Below are positions 45,264 through 54,220 of a stretch of 64,000 bases of DNA, piece after piece. The stretch's first letter is position 1; every line of letters starts with the position of its first letter. The notes under the pieces are model-generated. The model had not been told where the DNA came from. It made no database searches and worked only from the letters and a program-made list of their open reading frames with translations. A program made the translations under genes and the position numbers. The stretch is from Streptomyces sp. NBC_00691 (GTDB lineage: Bacteria; Actinomycetota; Actinomycetes; Streptomycetales; Streptomycetaceae): contig NZ_CP109007.1 in NCBI RefSeq assembly GCF_036226665.1, positions 4,504,501 to 4,568,500 of the forward strand, in the 5' to 3' direction.

Positions 45264-46316
45264 TCAGTCCAGCCAGCCCAACCGCACCGCGCGCGCCCCC
45301 GCCTCGAAGCGGCTCGTCGCGCCCAGCTCCTGCATCAGCTCCGAGATCATCCGGCTGACCGTCCGCAGCGACACCCCGAGCGTGCGCGCGATCCGCTCGT
45401 CCTTCATCCCCGAGGCGAGCATGTGCAGCGCCGCCCGCTGCTGCTCCGAAAGGCCGTCACCGCCCGCCTCCGCCGTCGCCTCGTTGCCGTACGGAGTCGC
45501 CGTGTGCCAGCAGTGCTCGTACAGACTCAGATACGGCCGCACCAGCGCCCTGCCACGCGCCAGGATCGCGCCCTCCCCCGGCTCCTCGGGCCGGATCGGC
45601 ACCAGGGCGAACTGCTGGTCGGCGATGATCAGGTTCATCGGGACGACGGGCGCCAGGCGGATCTCCACACCCAGCTCCGCCCGCTGCCCCAGGAACTTCT
45701 CCATCTGCGGGTCCGTGGCCTCCTGCCGGCCGTAGATGGCCCGTACCCGCACCCCGTTGGCGATCTGCCGCCGGTCCCGGTCCAGCATCCGGTCCGGGTC
45801 CTGCCGCCCCGGCATCCCCGGATGCAGCGCCGCCGAACTCTCCTGCATCACATCGGTGATGTCCTCGATGGCCTGCTGGATCCTGCGGTAGTCGGTCAGC
45901 GCCTCGACGTGCGCCTCCGCCTTCGTCAGCGCCTCGGCCCGCAGATAGGAACCCGCGAGGATCTCCAGCGTGCTGTACGCCTCGTCCGCCTCCGCCAGGT
46001 GCTCCCGCAGCCGCTCCCGCTCCCGCTCCAGAAGACGGAGCAGCGCGATCTCCGGGTCGATCGCCGCGACCGTGTCCGTCTCGGAACGCCAACTGCCGTC
46101 CTGGACGGCCGCGATGGTGGCATGCGCCTGGCCCGTCGGAACGATCAGACCCAGGGTCAGGAGGTCGCCGCGACATCGCTCGTACTCCTCCGGCGCCAGG
46201 CCGAGTTCTCTGCGGACCTCCTCGAAGTCCGAGACGCCCCGACGGCGCAGCTCCTGGTACACGGCAAGCAGGACCTCGGTCGTGCCGCCCCCGATGCAGT
46301 CGCCCCCAGTGACCAT
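45264..46316 (-). CDS. LuxR-type regulator with N-terminal winged-helix (TrmB-like) domain, copy 1
   Basis: The 350-residue protein has an N-terminal winged-helix-like segment (VLLAVYQELRRRGVSDFEEVRRELG), a coiled-coil middle (RERERLREHLAEADEAYSTLEILAG), a phospholipase-D-like sensory part (VRVRAIYGRQEATDP, MNLIIADQQFALVPI) and a C-terminal LuxR HTH (LSEQQRAALHMLASGMKDERIARTLGVSLRTVSRMI). It is a close paralogue of the gene just downstream in coordinate (46440-47468). Convergence with the peptide gene suggests linked function. No phosphoacceptor domain is present. Confidence 0.85.
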   Translation of the reverse strand: MVTGGDCIGGGTTEVLLAVYQELRRRGVSDFEEVRRELGLAPEEYERCRGDLLTLGLIVPTGQAHATIAAVQDGSWRSETDTVAAIDPEIALLRLLERERERLREHLAEADEAYSTLEILAGSYLRAEALTKAEAHVEALTDYRRIQQAIEDITDVMQESSAALHPGMPGRQDPDRMLDRDRRQIANGVRVRAIYGRQEATDPQMEKFLGQRAELGVEIRLAPVVPMNLIIADQQFALVPIRPEEPGEGAILARGRALVRPYLSLYEHCWHTATPYGNEATAEAGGDGLSEQQRAALHMLASGMKDERIARTLGVSLRTVSRMISELMQELGATSRFEAGARAVRLGWLD

Positions 46317-46439
46317 GGCGAAGTGACCCCCTCATCCTCCGAGTCGCCCCGCCCTCACCTTGTCATACGGCTCGGCGGGAGTCCGTCGTGCAATGCCCGT
46401 ACCCGTACCTGGACCTACCGTGTCGCACCGGAACTCCTC

Positions 46440-47468
46440 TTACGAGGCCCCCTGTTCGGACCCCTCGCCGTCGAGCAGGCCGAGCCGCGCCGCCTTCACC
46501 CCGGCCTCGAAGCGGCTCGCCGCGCCCAGTTCCTGCATGACCTCCGAGAGCAGCCGGCTGACCGTCCGGAGCGACACCCCGAGACTCCGCGCGATCTGCT
46601 CGTCCTTGATGCCCGAGGCCAGCATGTGCAGCGCGGCCCGCTGCTGGTCGGACAGCCCGTCGCCGTCACCGCCGCTGCCGCCGGGCTCCTCGCCGTACCG
46701 GGAGGCCGCCTGCCAGCAGTACTCGTACAGGGCGAGGTAGGACCGGACGAGGCCCGGGCCGCGGGCCAGGATGGTGGGCGAGTCCGGGTCGTGCGGGTCC
46801 GTCGGCAGCAGGGCGAAGTTCTCGTCGGCGAGGACCATGTTCATCGGGACGACGGGGGAGAGCCGCAGCTCGACGCCGAGCGCGGCCCGGTCCGCCAGGT
46901 GCTGGGTCATCTCGGGCACGGTGCCGACCCGCCGGCTGTACATGGCGCGGACCCGCACCCCGCGGGCGGCCCGGCAGCGGTCCCGGTCCAGCTCGGCGGC
47001 CATGTCCTCACGGCGTACGGACCCGGTGTGCATGACGTGCACGGCGGTACGGACGGACTCGGTGAGCTCGGTCAGCTCGCGCAGCACCCGCTGCGGGTCG
47101 GTGACGATCTCCACCTCGACCTCGGAGCGGGGCGCGGCCCCGGCGCGCAGGAACGGTCCGGCGAGGGACTCGAGGGCGGTGTGCGCGCGGCTCGTCGCGG
47201 CGAGGCGCTCCTGGAGCCGGTCACGCTCCCGGCGGAGCAGCCGCAGCAGGGCGACATCGGGGTCGACGACGGTCCGGTCGCCGGAGCGGTCCTGGGTGGT
47301 GAGTCCTAAGGAGGTGAGTTCCTCGCGACATCGCTCCCGCTCCTCGGCGGAGAGCTCCAGGCCGTTGGCGACCTGGTCGAAGGTGCTGCCGGGCCGGGTG
47401 CGGAGCTCCTGGTAGACGGCGAGAGCCTGCTCGCTGCCCGCGCGGGACACGGCGGCGTTTCTGGACAC
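46440..47468 (-). CDS. LuxR-type regulator with N-terminal winged-helix domain, copy 2
   Basis: The 342-residue paralogue of the previous gene has the same order: winged helix (ALAVYQELRTRPGSTFDQVANGLEL), coiled coil (RRERDRLQERLAATSRAHTALESLAG), sensory domain (VRAMYSRRVGTVPEM, MNMVLADENFALLPT) and LuxR HTH (LSDQQRAALHMLASGIKDEQIARSLGVSLRTVSRLL). The GTG at 47468 (VSRNAAVSRAGSEQ) was chosen because the extension to 47534 looks non-homologous. A 120-base gap separates the copies. Tandem duplication with sequence divergence in the sensor part hints at two related signals. Confidence 0.85.
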   Translation of the reverse strand: MSRNAAVSRAGSEQALAVYQELRTRPGSTFDQVANGLELSAEERERCREELTSLGLTTQDRSGDRTVVDPDVALLRLLRRERDRLQERLAATSRAHTALESLAGPFLRAGAAPRSEVEVEIVTDPQRVLRELTELTESVRTAVHVMHTGSVRREDMAAELDRDRCRAARGVRVRAMYSRRVGTVPEMTQHLADRAALGVELRLSPVVPMNMVLADENFALLPTDPHDPDSPTILARGPGLVRSYLALYEYCWQAASRYGEEPGGSGGDGDGLSDQQRAALHMLASGIKDEQIARSLGVSLRTVSRLLSEVMQELGAASRFEAGVKAARLGLLDGEGSEQGAS

Positions 47469-47666
47469 GGCGCAGCAGACTCCCCTCGGATCCACGCGGA
47501 TCCTGTTGAATCGCCCCGCTAGACCCTGCCACAAAATCGAACGACACGCACGGAGTTGGCCGTCGACGCGTATACGGCGACGGCGGCCCGGCCGGTGCCG
47601 GCGACCGCCCCGGTCGGAGATGTGAGGACGGAACGCCGACGGGTTCCCGCAACCCCCGGCTGCGGC

Positions 47667-48131
47667 TCAGGCGGCGGGGGCGCTCGCCCGGCAGTCGGGG
47701 CACAGGCCCTTGAAGACGACCTCCGCGTCGTCCACGCGCCACTCCGGCAGCGCGCCCTTCGGCGGCGCGGGCGCGGCCGACGCGACGTTCTCCACGCGGC
47801 CGCACACCGTGCACAGCGCGTGCTGGTGCGCGGGGCCCGAGATCTCGAAGACCGCGGGCAGTCCGGGCCGGTCGAACTTGCTGACCAGGCCCGTCTCCTG
47901 GAAGTGCCGCAGCATCTCGTACACGGCCTGGCTGGTCAGCGTGCCGAGCCGCTCGCGGGCGGTCGTGGTGATCGCCTCGACGTCGAGATGGCCGCCGGCG
48001 GCGAGCACCGTGAGCACCTCCAGGCGCGGGCCCGTGACCCGCAGCCCGACATCGCGCAGGCGCTGGATCACCGCCTCGCGGCCCGTCAGCTCTTCCACGA
48101 CTGCCATCTTCTCCGCCCGCCCGCCCGCCAT
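47667..48131 (-). CDS. Fur-family metalloregulator (FurA/CatR-like)
   Basis: The 154-residue protein has the Fur winged helix (AVIQRLRDVGLRVTGPRLEVLTVL and TLTSQAVYEMLRHFQETGLV) and the metal/dimer domain with HQHALCTVCGRVENV plus GLCPDCR, giving the two CxxC structural zinc pairs. It is closest in layout to FurA/CatR peroxide or iron sensors. The usual katG neighbour is absent, and the gene is alone. An internal ATG at 48107 is an alternative start. Confidence 0.87.
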   Translation of the reverse strand: MAGGRAEKMAVVEELTGREAVIQRLRDVGLRVTGPRLEVLTVLAAGGHLDVEAITTTARERLGTLTSQAVYEMLRHFQETGLVSKFDRPGLPAVFEISGPAHQHALCTVCGRVENVASAAPAPPKGALPEWRVDDAEVVFKGLCPDCRASAPAA

Positions 48132-48204
48132 CTGGTCGGCTCAAACTTTTGTGGGCATCGTACCTCTTGCTCGTCAACCTCGTCAGGGCTCTTCGTCCGT
48201 CCGT

Positions 48205-49098
48205 TCAGTCGTCCGTCCTGCACACGAGCAGGACGGACTCGGTCCGCTCGTCGATCCGGTGACGCCGCCGGCCCTCGATGTGCAGGCCCGCCGAGTGCAG
48301 CTCCGCCGCCAGCCGCTCGGGGTCGACGATCCACTTGTCGGTGGTCAGGACGACCCGCTCGGTGGACAGCTTCCCGGTCCTCGCCGCGTAGTACGTGATC
48401 CGCTCGCTCATCGACGGCAGGTCGAAGACCTGCCGGGCCACCACCCACTCGTCGATGCCGTCGAAGCGGGGCACCTGGAACGCCCAGGTCCGCCGCGGCT
48501 CCGCGATGAGCCCCGGCAGCTGGTGCGCCGTGTAGTCGAGGGCGAGCGCCCCGCCCGTCTGGAGGTGGGACGCCACCTCGCGCAGCAGCTCGGGCCGCCG
48601 CGCCGGAGGGACGGCGGTGACCATCGCGCCCGCGAGCAGCGCGAGCCGGTAGCTGCCGGCGAGCCGCAGCTCGGTGAGGTCGGTCCGGTGGGTGACGACC
48701 AGCCCGGACACCTGCGGACCGATCCGGCGTGCCCAGCCGTCGAGGCGCTCCAAGGCCGAGGCGTCCCGGTCCACGGCCTCCACGGCGAAGCCGTGCCGGG
48801 CGAACGGGACGGCGAGCCGCCCGGCGCCGGAGCCGAGATCCAGGACGGGTCCGCCGGTGGAGCGGGCGAGGCTGAGGTACCGGACGATGTCCGCGCTGTG
48901 GGGGCCGAGCAGGGCGTCGTGCAGCCAGACGGAGTTCTCGTCGGCGGGCGAGACGGATTCGAGCCCGGGCAGGGTGTCCGAGGTGACCCGGACGCCGGCC
49001 CCGGGGGCGGGCTCCGGCTCCCGGCCGTATCGGGACGGCAGGACCGGAGCGAACGCTGCGGGCACGACGGGCAGGGAAGTGCCGCTCGGTGTGTGCAT
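48205..49098 (-). CDS. Class I SAM-dependent methyltransferase
   Basis: The 297-residue protein has the motif I loop VLDLGSGAGRLAVPFARHGF, VEAVDRDASALERL carrying the ribose-binding acid, and LALLAGAMVTAVPP at motif IV. The N-terminal 60 residues are Pro-rich and may hold the substrate. GGAGGAGCG precedes the ATG. It shares neither strand nor operon with the biosynthetic regions. The substrate is unknown. Confidence 0.82.
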   Translation of the reverse strand: MHTPSGTSLPVVPAAFAPVLPSRYGREPEPAPGAGVRVTSDTLPGLESVSPADENSVWLHDALLGPHSADIVRYLSLARSTGGPVLDLGSGAGRLAVPFARHGFAVEAVDRDASALERLDGWARRIGPQVSGLVVTHRTDLTELRLAGSYRLALLAGAMVTAVPPARRPELLREVASHLQTGGALALDYTAHQLPGLIAEPRRTWAFQVPRFDGIDEWVVARQVFDLPSMSERITYYAARTGKLSTERVVLTTDKWIVDPERLAAELHSAGLHIEGRRRHRIDERTESVLLVCRTDD

Positions 49099-49268
49099 CG
49101 CTCCTCCAGGGGCTCGCTCGGTCCATGCCGTCCGGACGAGGTACCCGTGCCGCCGGGGCCCGCGTCGCTGAACCCATCCTGACCTGGGGGAGGAACCCCG
49201 ATCCACCGGATCGGGCTGCGTGAACACGCGATGGCGTGGATCTGCCACGCCCTGGAGTACGGCTGCCG

Positions 49269-49748
49269 CTACAGCGTTCTGCTCCAGCGCCGCGCCGAGA
49301 GGGCGGCGAAGCCCAGGTGGCTGTAGAAGGGCAGCGCGGGGTCCGCCTCCGCGGGGAGTTCCACCCGCTGGTCCCTGGCGCCGAAGTTCCGCATCCGCTC
49401 CGTGGCCGCCGCCAGCAGGGCCGTACCCACGCCCCCGCGCCGGGAGCCGGACGCCACCGCCAGGGCGTACACCTCGCCCTCACCCGGCACCGGGACACCG
49501 CCCGCGGCGACACCGACGACCGTGCCCTCCTCGTCGGTCGCGACGAGCCAGCCGAGCCAGCCGGGCGCGCCCCCGGGAATTTCAATTTCCGCGCGTATGC
49601 GGGGGAGTGCGCATTGTGCGGAGATCAGCCGCCGCATCGGGATTTCGTCCAGGATTCCCGCGTAGCTGCTCCGAATGACGTCGGCGAGCAGCCTGGATAT
49701 CGTCGTCGCATCGCCGGCCGCGGCCGTCCGAACGCCAGCCAGCTGCAT
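49269..49748 (-). CDS. GNAT-family N-acetyltransferase
   Basis: The 159-residue protein begins MQLAGVRTAAAGDATTISRLL and has VYALAVASGSRRGGVGTALLAAATERM, the beta4-alpha3 acetyl-CoA loop, and LPFYSHLGFAALS, the C-terminal GNAT strand-helix. It is a stand-alone gene whose upstream region is AT-richer than average. Target unknown. An upstream ATG at 49796 would add a Gly-rich leader and was not used. Confidence 0.82.
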   Translation of the reverse strand: MQLAGVRTAAAGDATTISRLLADVIRSSYAGILDEIPMRRLISAQCALPRIRAEIEIPGGAPGWLGWLVATDEEGTVVGVAAGGVPVPGEGEVYALAVASGSRRGGVGTALLAAATERMRNFGARDQRVELPAEADPALPFYSHLGFAALSARRWSRTL

Positions 49749-49895
49749 CGGTTTTGTACCCTTCGACGTGCCGAGCCCGAGCCCCAACATACCCACAATA
49801 GCGGGGAATTCGGTTGTTCGTGACCGATGCGAAATCTACGAATTCACTTAGTAAATAGAGCGGTTCGGCAGGTCGGACGTGTTGAAGCGAGTCAA

Positions 49896-50813
49896 TTATC
49901 CGGGGAAGGAGCAGCAGGCGACGATCAAGGGCGTCATCGCGAGACCCGCCGCCGCGATGGTCATCAGACCGCGCAGGACGGGATGTCCGGCGCTGTGCGG
50001 AGCGAGGATGCGCCGCATCCGCAGCGCCGCCGAAGGGCCGCCCGCCGCGAAGGCGGACCGCGGCGCCCGTCCCGACGCGAGCGCGTACAGCGCCGTGGCG
50101 AGAGCGTCACGCGTGCACCGGCGCAACGCGCGGTCGTCCGCGGCCATTTCGAGCAGCAGCGGTACGGAGGCCGCCCCGTGCCGGGCGAGCGGCAGGCGCG
50201 GGAACACGGCCGCGAAGGCCTCCGACGCGGCGACGAGGAGGTGGTGCCGCCCCGCGATGTGGGCCCGTTCGTGGGCGAGCGCCGCCGCGAGCTGGGCGGG
50301 GGTGAGGGTGTCCACGGCGCCCGAGGAGACGACGACCCGGCGCGAGCGGCCCGGCAGGCAGTACACGGCGGGGCGCGCGTCGTCGAGGACGGTGGCCCGC
50401 AGTGCCGGGTCGTACCGTCCGACGAGCCGCAGCACCCCCGCGTGCCGCAGCCGCACCCGGCGCGCCCTCACCAGCCGGCGGACGAACGCGACGGCGGGCG
50501 TCGAGAGCACGGCGAGCGAGAGCGCGAGGGCGCACCGGCCGCGCGCGTCGAGTGCCAGGAGCTGGTCGACCGTGGGCGGTTCGAGCGCGAACATCATGTC
50601 CGCGAGCCGGTGGCTGCCGGCGCTCGACAGGACCAGCTGGGCCGGCAGCAGGGCGCTCGCGACGGCGAACGCGGCGCCGCACGCGGCCCATACGCCGAGG
50701 GCGAGCCGGGGCGCCTGCTGGGCCCAGCGGGCCCGGACGAGCAACCAGGGGACGAGGAATCCGGTGAGGACGAGAAGTCCGAGCGGGACGAGGACGTGAT
50801 GGTTCACGTTCAC
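49896..50813 (-). CDS. M56-family membrane metallopeptidase (BlaR1-like)
   Basis: The 305-residue protein has hydrophobic segments at both ends and a zinc site in ALAHERAHIAGRHH, the HExxH of M56 peptidases. M56 proteins cleave a BlaI-type repressor when a signal is sensed. It has no penicillin-binding sensor domain, so the stimulus is different from BlaR1. The GTG start overlaps the stop of the blaI-like gene (GTGA), so the two form a regulator-protease pair. It lies beside a copper operon and behind a CsoR-type box at 51261. Confidence 0.87.
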   Translation of the reverse strand: MNVNHHVLVPLGLLVLTGFLVPWLLVRARWAQQAPRLALGVWAACGAAFAVASALLPAQLVLSSAGSHRLADMMFALEPPTVDQLLALDARGRCALALSLAVLSTPAVAFVRRLVRARRVRLRHAGVLRLVGRYDPALRATVLDDARPAVYCLPGRSRRVVVSSGAVDTLTPAQLAAALAHERAHIAGRHHLLVAASEAFAAVFPRLPLARHGAASVPLLLEMAADDRALRRCTRDALATALYALASGRAPRSAFAAGGPSAALRMRRILAPHSAGHPVLRGLMTIAAAGLAMTPLIVACCSFPG

Positions 50814-51208
50814 GCGCCGCTCCCGCCGCCGGGGTGCGGGTCGTGGTCGCCGCGGGCGGCGCGGAGGGCCGCGTCGAGGGCGTCCATGTCCTCGTCCGAG
50901 ATGACCTCGACGAACCGGAGGAGGGCGGCGGGCCGGTCCTGGCTGTCGCCGAGGGCGTCGCGCATGAGGCCGGCGGTGTACTCCTCGCGGCTGCGGACGG
51001 GCTCGTACAGCCAGGCCCGGCCGGCCTTCTCGCGGCGGAGCCAGCCCTTGCGGTGCAGGATGTCCGCGACGGTCATGACGGTCGTGTAGGCGACCCGCCG
51101 GCCGCGGTTGATGTCGTCGACGATCTCGCGGACCGTGGCGGGCCGCTGCCAGGCCCACAGCCGGTCCATGATCTCGGCCTCCAGCTCTCCCAGCCGGCGC
51201 ACGTGCAT
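50810..51208 (-). CDS. BlaI/CopY-family winged-helix repressor
   Basis: The 132-residue protein has the BlaI signature LGELEAEIMDRLWAW, RPATVREIVDDI and YTTVMTVADILHRKGWLRREKAGRAWLY (recognition helix and wing), then a helical dimer end with SREEYTAGLM. It is inactivated in relatives by cleavage by the adjacent M56 peptidase. A ribosome site AGGGGGAGGGG lies before the ATG. The divergent region upstream holds a CsoR-type box, so copper status may control the pair. Confidence 0.9.
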   Translation of the reverse strand: MHVRRLGELEAEIMDRLWAWQRPATVREIVDDINRGRRVAYTTVMTVADILHRKGWLRREKAGRAWLYEPVRSREEYTAGLMRDALGDSQDRPAALLRFVEVISDEDMDALDAALRAARGDHDPHPGGGSGA

Positions 51209-51260
51209 CCCCTCCCCCTACGGGCGGCTCATCGTACGGGCCGGTACCCTCGCTCAGGTA

Positions 51261-51275
51261 TACCCCCCGGGGGTA
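51261..51275. promoter_or_regulatory. CsoR-type operator between blaI-like gene and small ORF
   Basis: TACCCCCCGGGGGTA, the most symmetric of the boxes in the window, lies 53 bases before the blaI-like start and 10 bases before the small ORF at 51286. The position could block both divergent promoters. Sequence match seen; CsoR binding inferred. Confidence 0.7.
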
Positions 51276-51285
51276 CGCTGGCAGG

Positions 51286-51453
51286 ATGTCGGCCCTCATG
51301 AAGATCCCCACGTGGAACCGCCCCTGCGGGAAGCTCTGCGACTCCGGTCCTCCCGGAACGGTGGAGCTGGTGCTCCTCCGGCAGCTGCTCGGCCTCTGTC
51401 TCCGGCTGAGTCTCACGCTGTCCGCCGACTGTCCGTCACGCAAGGGCGGTTGA
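51286..51453 (+). CDS. Small Cys-containing protein of 55 residues, possible copper-responsive peptide
   Basis: The frame begins MSALMKIPTWNRPCGKLCDS and holds four cysteines (positions 14, 18, 38 and 49) with a hydrophobic middle (VELVLLRQLLGLCLRL). About 85% of codons end in G or C, a coding-like bias. It starts 10 bases after a CsoR-type box, implying a near-leaderless message; ATG at 51298 is an alternative start with a GG site upstream. The CGKLC pair could bind Cu(I). Whether it is a metallothionein-like peptide, membrane peptide or leader is unknown. Confidence 0.5.
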   Translation: MSALMKIPTWNRPCGKLCDSGPPGTVELVLLRQLLGLCLRLSLTLSADCPSRKGG

Positions 51454-51491
51454 CGCGGCCTCGCTAGTCCGTCAGGTCGCCCGGCACCCCG

Positions 51492-51773
51492 TCAGGTCCG
51501 GATCAGCCGGGCGATCGCCTTCGACGCCTCGCCCACCTTCACCTTCGCCTGGTCACCGCCCTGCGCGATGGCCTCCGTGACGCAGCAGCTCAGGTGCTCG
51601 TCGAGCAGGGCCACCGCGCAGGACTGGAGGGCCGCGTTGATCGCGGAGACCTGGGTCAGGACGTCGATGCAGTAGACGTCCTCGTCGACCATCCGCTGCA
51701 CCCCCCTGACCTGTCCCTCGATCCGGCGCAGGCGTCTGATGATGTCTTCCTTGTGCTGTCCGTAACCGGCCAC
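51492..51773 (-). CDS. csoR: CsoR copper-sensing repressor
   Basis: The 93-residue four-helix protein has the three Cu(I) ligands of CsoR: Cys35 in VYCIDVLTQ, His60 and Cys64 in DEHLSCCV. The basic N-terminal helix (EDIIRRLRRIEGQVRG) binds DNA. It lies downstream of copA on the same strand after an 82-base gap, so it is likely part of the copZ-copA-csoR operon. It would release the TACCC...GGGTA boxes when copper rises. The ligand set is that of the copper branch, not the nickel or persulfide branches. Confidence 0.93.
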   Translation of the reverse strand: MAGYGQHKEDIIRRLRRIEGQVRGVQRMVDEDVYCIDVLTQVSAINAALQSCAVALLDEHLSCCVTEAIAQGGDQAKVKVGEASKAIARLIRT

Positions 51774-51855
51774 GACGGGCTCCTCGGAGATTCGGCGGGG
51801 AAGGGCGGGTCCGCCGGTGGAGTCACCGGCGGACCCGTCGAACGGTGGACCGGCG

Positions 51856-54132
51856 TCAGCGGTCGGCGGCCTGGAAGCCCCGCAGGCGGAGGCTGTTGCC
51901 GACCACGAAGACCGAGGAGAAGGCCATGGCCGCGCCCGCGATCATCGGGTTGAGCAGTCCGGCCGCGGCGAGCGGCAGAGCCGCCACGTTGTAGGCGAAG
52001 GCCCAGAAGAGGTTCGAGCGGATCGTGCCGAGCGTCTTGCGGGAGAGCCGGATCGCGTCTGCCGCGGCCCGCAGGTCTCCCCGTACGAGGGTCAGGTCGC
52101 CGGCCTCGATGGCGGCGTCCGTGCCGGTGCCCATCGCCAGACCGAGGTCGGCCTGGGCGAGCGCGGCGGCGTCGTTCACGCCGTCGCCGACCATGGCGAC
52201 CGAACGGCCCTCCGCCTGGAGCTTCTTGACGACGTCGACCTTGTCCTGCGGCATGACCTCCGCGATGACCTCGTCGATGCCGACCTCGGCGGCGACGGAC
52301 TCGGCGACCGCCTTGTTGTCACCGGTGAGCAGGATCGGGGTGAGGCCGAGCGCGCGGAGCCGCCTGATGGCCTCGGCGCTGGTCTCCTTCACCGCGTCGG
52401 CGACCTCCAGGACCGCACGGGCCCGGCCGTCCCAGGCCACCGCGATCGCGGTCCTGCCGGCCTTCTCGGCGGCGTCCTTCGCGGACTTGAGGTCCGCCGG
52501 GAGCGCCATGGCCCATTCGTCGAGGAGCTTCTCCCGGCCGACGAGGACGGCGTGTCCGTCGACGATGCCCTGGACGCCGAGCCCGGGGATGTTGGCGAAG
52601 TCCTCGGGGGTGGGCAGGGTGCCCACCTTCGCGGCGGCGCCGGTGGCGACGGCCTGGGCGATCGGGTGCTCGGAGGAGTGCTCCAGGGCGCCCGCGAGCC
52701 GCAGGACGTCCGTCTCGTCGGCCTCGCTGTCTCCCTCGGCGGTGTGGACCTTGATGAGCGTCATCCGGCCGGTGGTGACGGTGCCGGTCTTGTCTAGGAC
52801 GATCGTGTCGACCTTGCGGGTGGTCTCCAGGACCTCGGGCCCCTTGATGAGGATGCCGAGCTGGGCGCCGCGTCCGGTGCCGACCATGAGGGCGGTCGGG
52901 GTGGCCAGACCGAGGGCGCAGGGGCAGGCGATGATCAGGACGGCGACGGCGGCCGTGAAGGCGGCGGTCAGTCCCTGGCCCGTGCCCAGCCAGAAGCCGA
53001 GGGTGCCGAGCGCGAGCGCGATGACGATGGGCACGAAGACGGCCGAGATCCGGTCGGCGAGGCGCTGGGCGGCGGCCTTGCCGTTCTGCGCGTCCTCGAC
53101 GAGCTTGGCCATCCGGGCGAGCTGGGTGTCGGCGCCGACGCGGGTGGCCTCGACGACGAGGCGGCCGCCGGCGTTCAGGGTGGCGCCGGTGACGGAGTCG
53201 CCGACGGACACCTCGACCGGGACGGACTCGCCGGTGAGCATGGAGGCGTCGACGGCGGAGGAGCCCTCGACGACGGTGCCGTCGGTGGCGATCTTCTCGC
53301 CGGGACGGACCAGGAAGCGGTCGCCGACCTGGAGTTCGGCGGTCGGCACGGTGACCTCGCGGCCGCCCCGCAGGACGGTGACCTCCTTGGCGCCCAGCTG
53401 CATCAGCGCCTTGAGCGCGGCGCCCGCCTTGCGCTTCGAGCGGGCCTCGAAGTACCGGCCGGCGAGGATGAAGGCGGTGACGCCGGCCGCGGCCTCCAGG
53501 TAGATGTTCCCGGCACCGTCGCTGCGGGCGATCGTGAACTCGAACGGGTGGGTCATCCCCGGCGTACCGGCGGTCCCGAAGAACAGCGCCCACAGGGACC
53601 ACAGGAAGGCGGCGATCGTGCCGACCGAGATCAGCGTGTCCATGGTGGCGGCGCCATGCCTGGCGTTGGTCCAGGCGGCGCGGTGGAACGGCCAGGCGGC
53701 GTAGACGACGACCGGTGCGGCGAGTGTGAGGCTCAGCCACTGCCAGTACTCGATCTGGAGCGCCGGGACCATCGCCATGGCGATGACGGGCACGGCGAGG
53801 GTGACGGCGGTGACGAGACGCTGCCTGAGGGGCCGCAGCTCCTCGTCGGCCTTCTCCTCGTCGGTGGGGCCGTCGGGGGCGCCGGGCGACTCGGACCGCG
53901 GGGGCGCGGGCTCGGCGGCGGTGTAGCCGGTGGCCTCGACGGTGGCGATGAGGTCGGCGACGTCGATGTCGGCGTCGAAGGTGACCTTCGCCTTCTCGGT
54001 GGCGTAGTTGACGGTGGCCTCGACCCCGTCCATCCGGTTGAGCTTCTTCTCGATACGGGCCGCACACGAGGCGCAGGTCATGCCGCCGATGGCGAGCTCG
54101 ACCTGGGCGCTGCCCGGTGTCGTCGTTGTCAT
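51856..54132 (-). CDS. copA: Cu(I)-exporting P1B-type ATPase
   Basis: The 758-residue pump has one N-terminal metal-binding domain (GMTCASC, about residues 16-22), an acidic linker, eight predicted membrane helices, the transport-site IACPCALGLATP, phosphorylation site DKTGTVTTG, nucleotide motif SEHPIAQAV, hinge GDGVNDA, and the P1B-1-specific YN and MxxSS residues in AYNVAALPL and MAFSSVFVV. It exports Cu(I) from the cytosol. It follows copZ by 88 bases on the same strand. A good start lies 17 residues before GMTCASC. Confidence 0.95.
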   Translation of the reverse strand: MTTTTPGSAQVELAIGGMTCASCAARIEKKLNRMDGVEATVNYATEKAKVTFDADIDVADLIATVEATGYTAAEPAPPRSESPGAPDGPTDEEKADEELRPLRQRLVTAVTLAVPVIAMAMVPALQIEYWQWLSLTLAAPVVVYAAWPFHRAAWTNARHGAATMDTLISVGTIAAFLWSLWALFFGTAGTPGMTHPFEFTIARSDGAGNIYLEAAAGVTAFILAGRYFEARSKRKAGAALKALMQLGAKEVTVLRGGREVTVPTAELQVGDRFLVRPGEKIATDGTVVEGSSAVDASMLTGESVPVEVSVGDSVTGATLNAGGRLVVEATRVGADTQLARMAKLVEDAQNGKAAAQRLADRISAVFVPIVIALALGTLGFWLGTGQGLTAAFTAAVAVLIIACPCALGLATPTALMVGTGRGAQLGILIKGPEVLETTRKVDTIVLDKTGTVTTGRMTLIKVHTAEGDSEADETDVLRLAGALEHSSEHPIAQAVATGAAAKVGTLPTPEDFANIPGLGVQGIVDGHAVLVGREKLLDEWAMALPADLKSAKDAAEKAGRTAIAVAWDGRARAVLEVADAVKETSAEAIRRLRALGLTPILLTGDNKAVAESVAAEVGIDEVIAEVMPQDKVDVVKKLQAEGRSVAMVGDGVNDAAALAQADLGLAMGTGTDAAIEAGDLTLVRGDLRAAADAIRLSRKTLGTIRSNLFWAFAYNVAALPLAAAGLLNPMIAGAAMAFSSVFVVGNSLRLRGFQAADR

Positions 54133-54220
54133 GACTGTTCCTGCTCCTCGTGAGTGCGGGGTGTCGGGGGCCGGGGCCCGGGCGTGGTGGGCGGGCCCCG
54201 GCGGCCGAGGGGGCTGTCGG

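Noticed and set aside
47667..48204. FurA-katG oxidative stress operon
   Set aside because: The Fur gene is present but no catalase-peroxidase gene is adjacent on either side.
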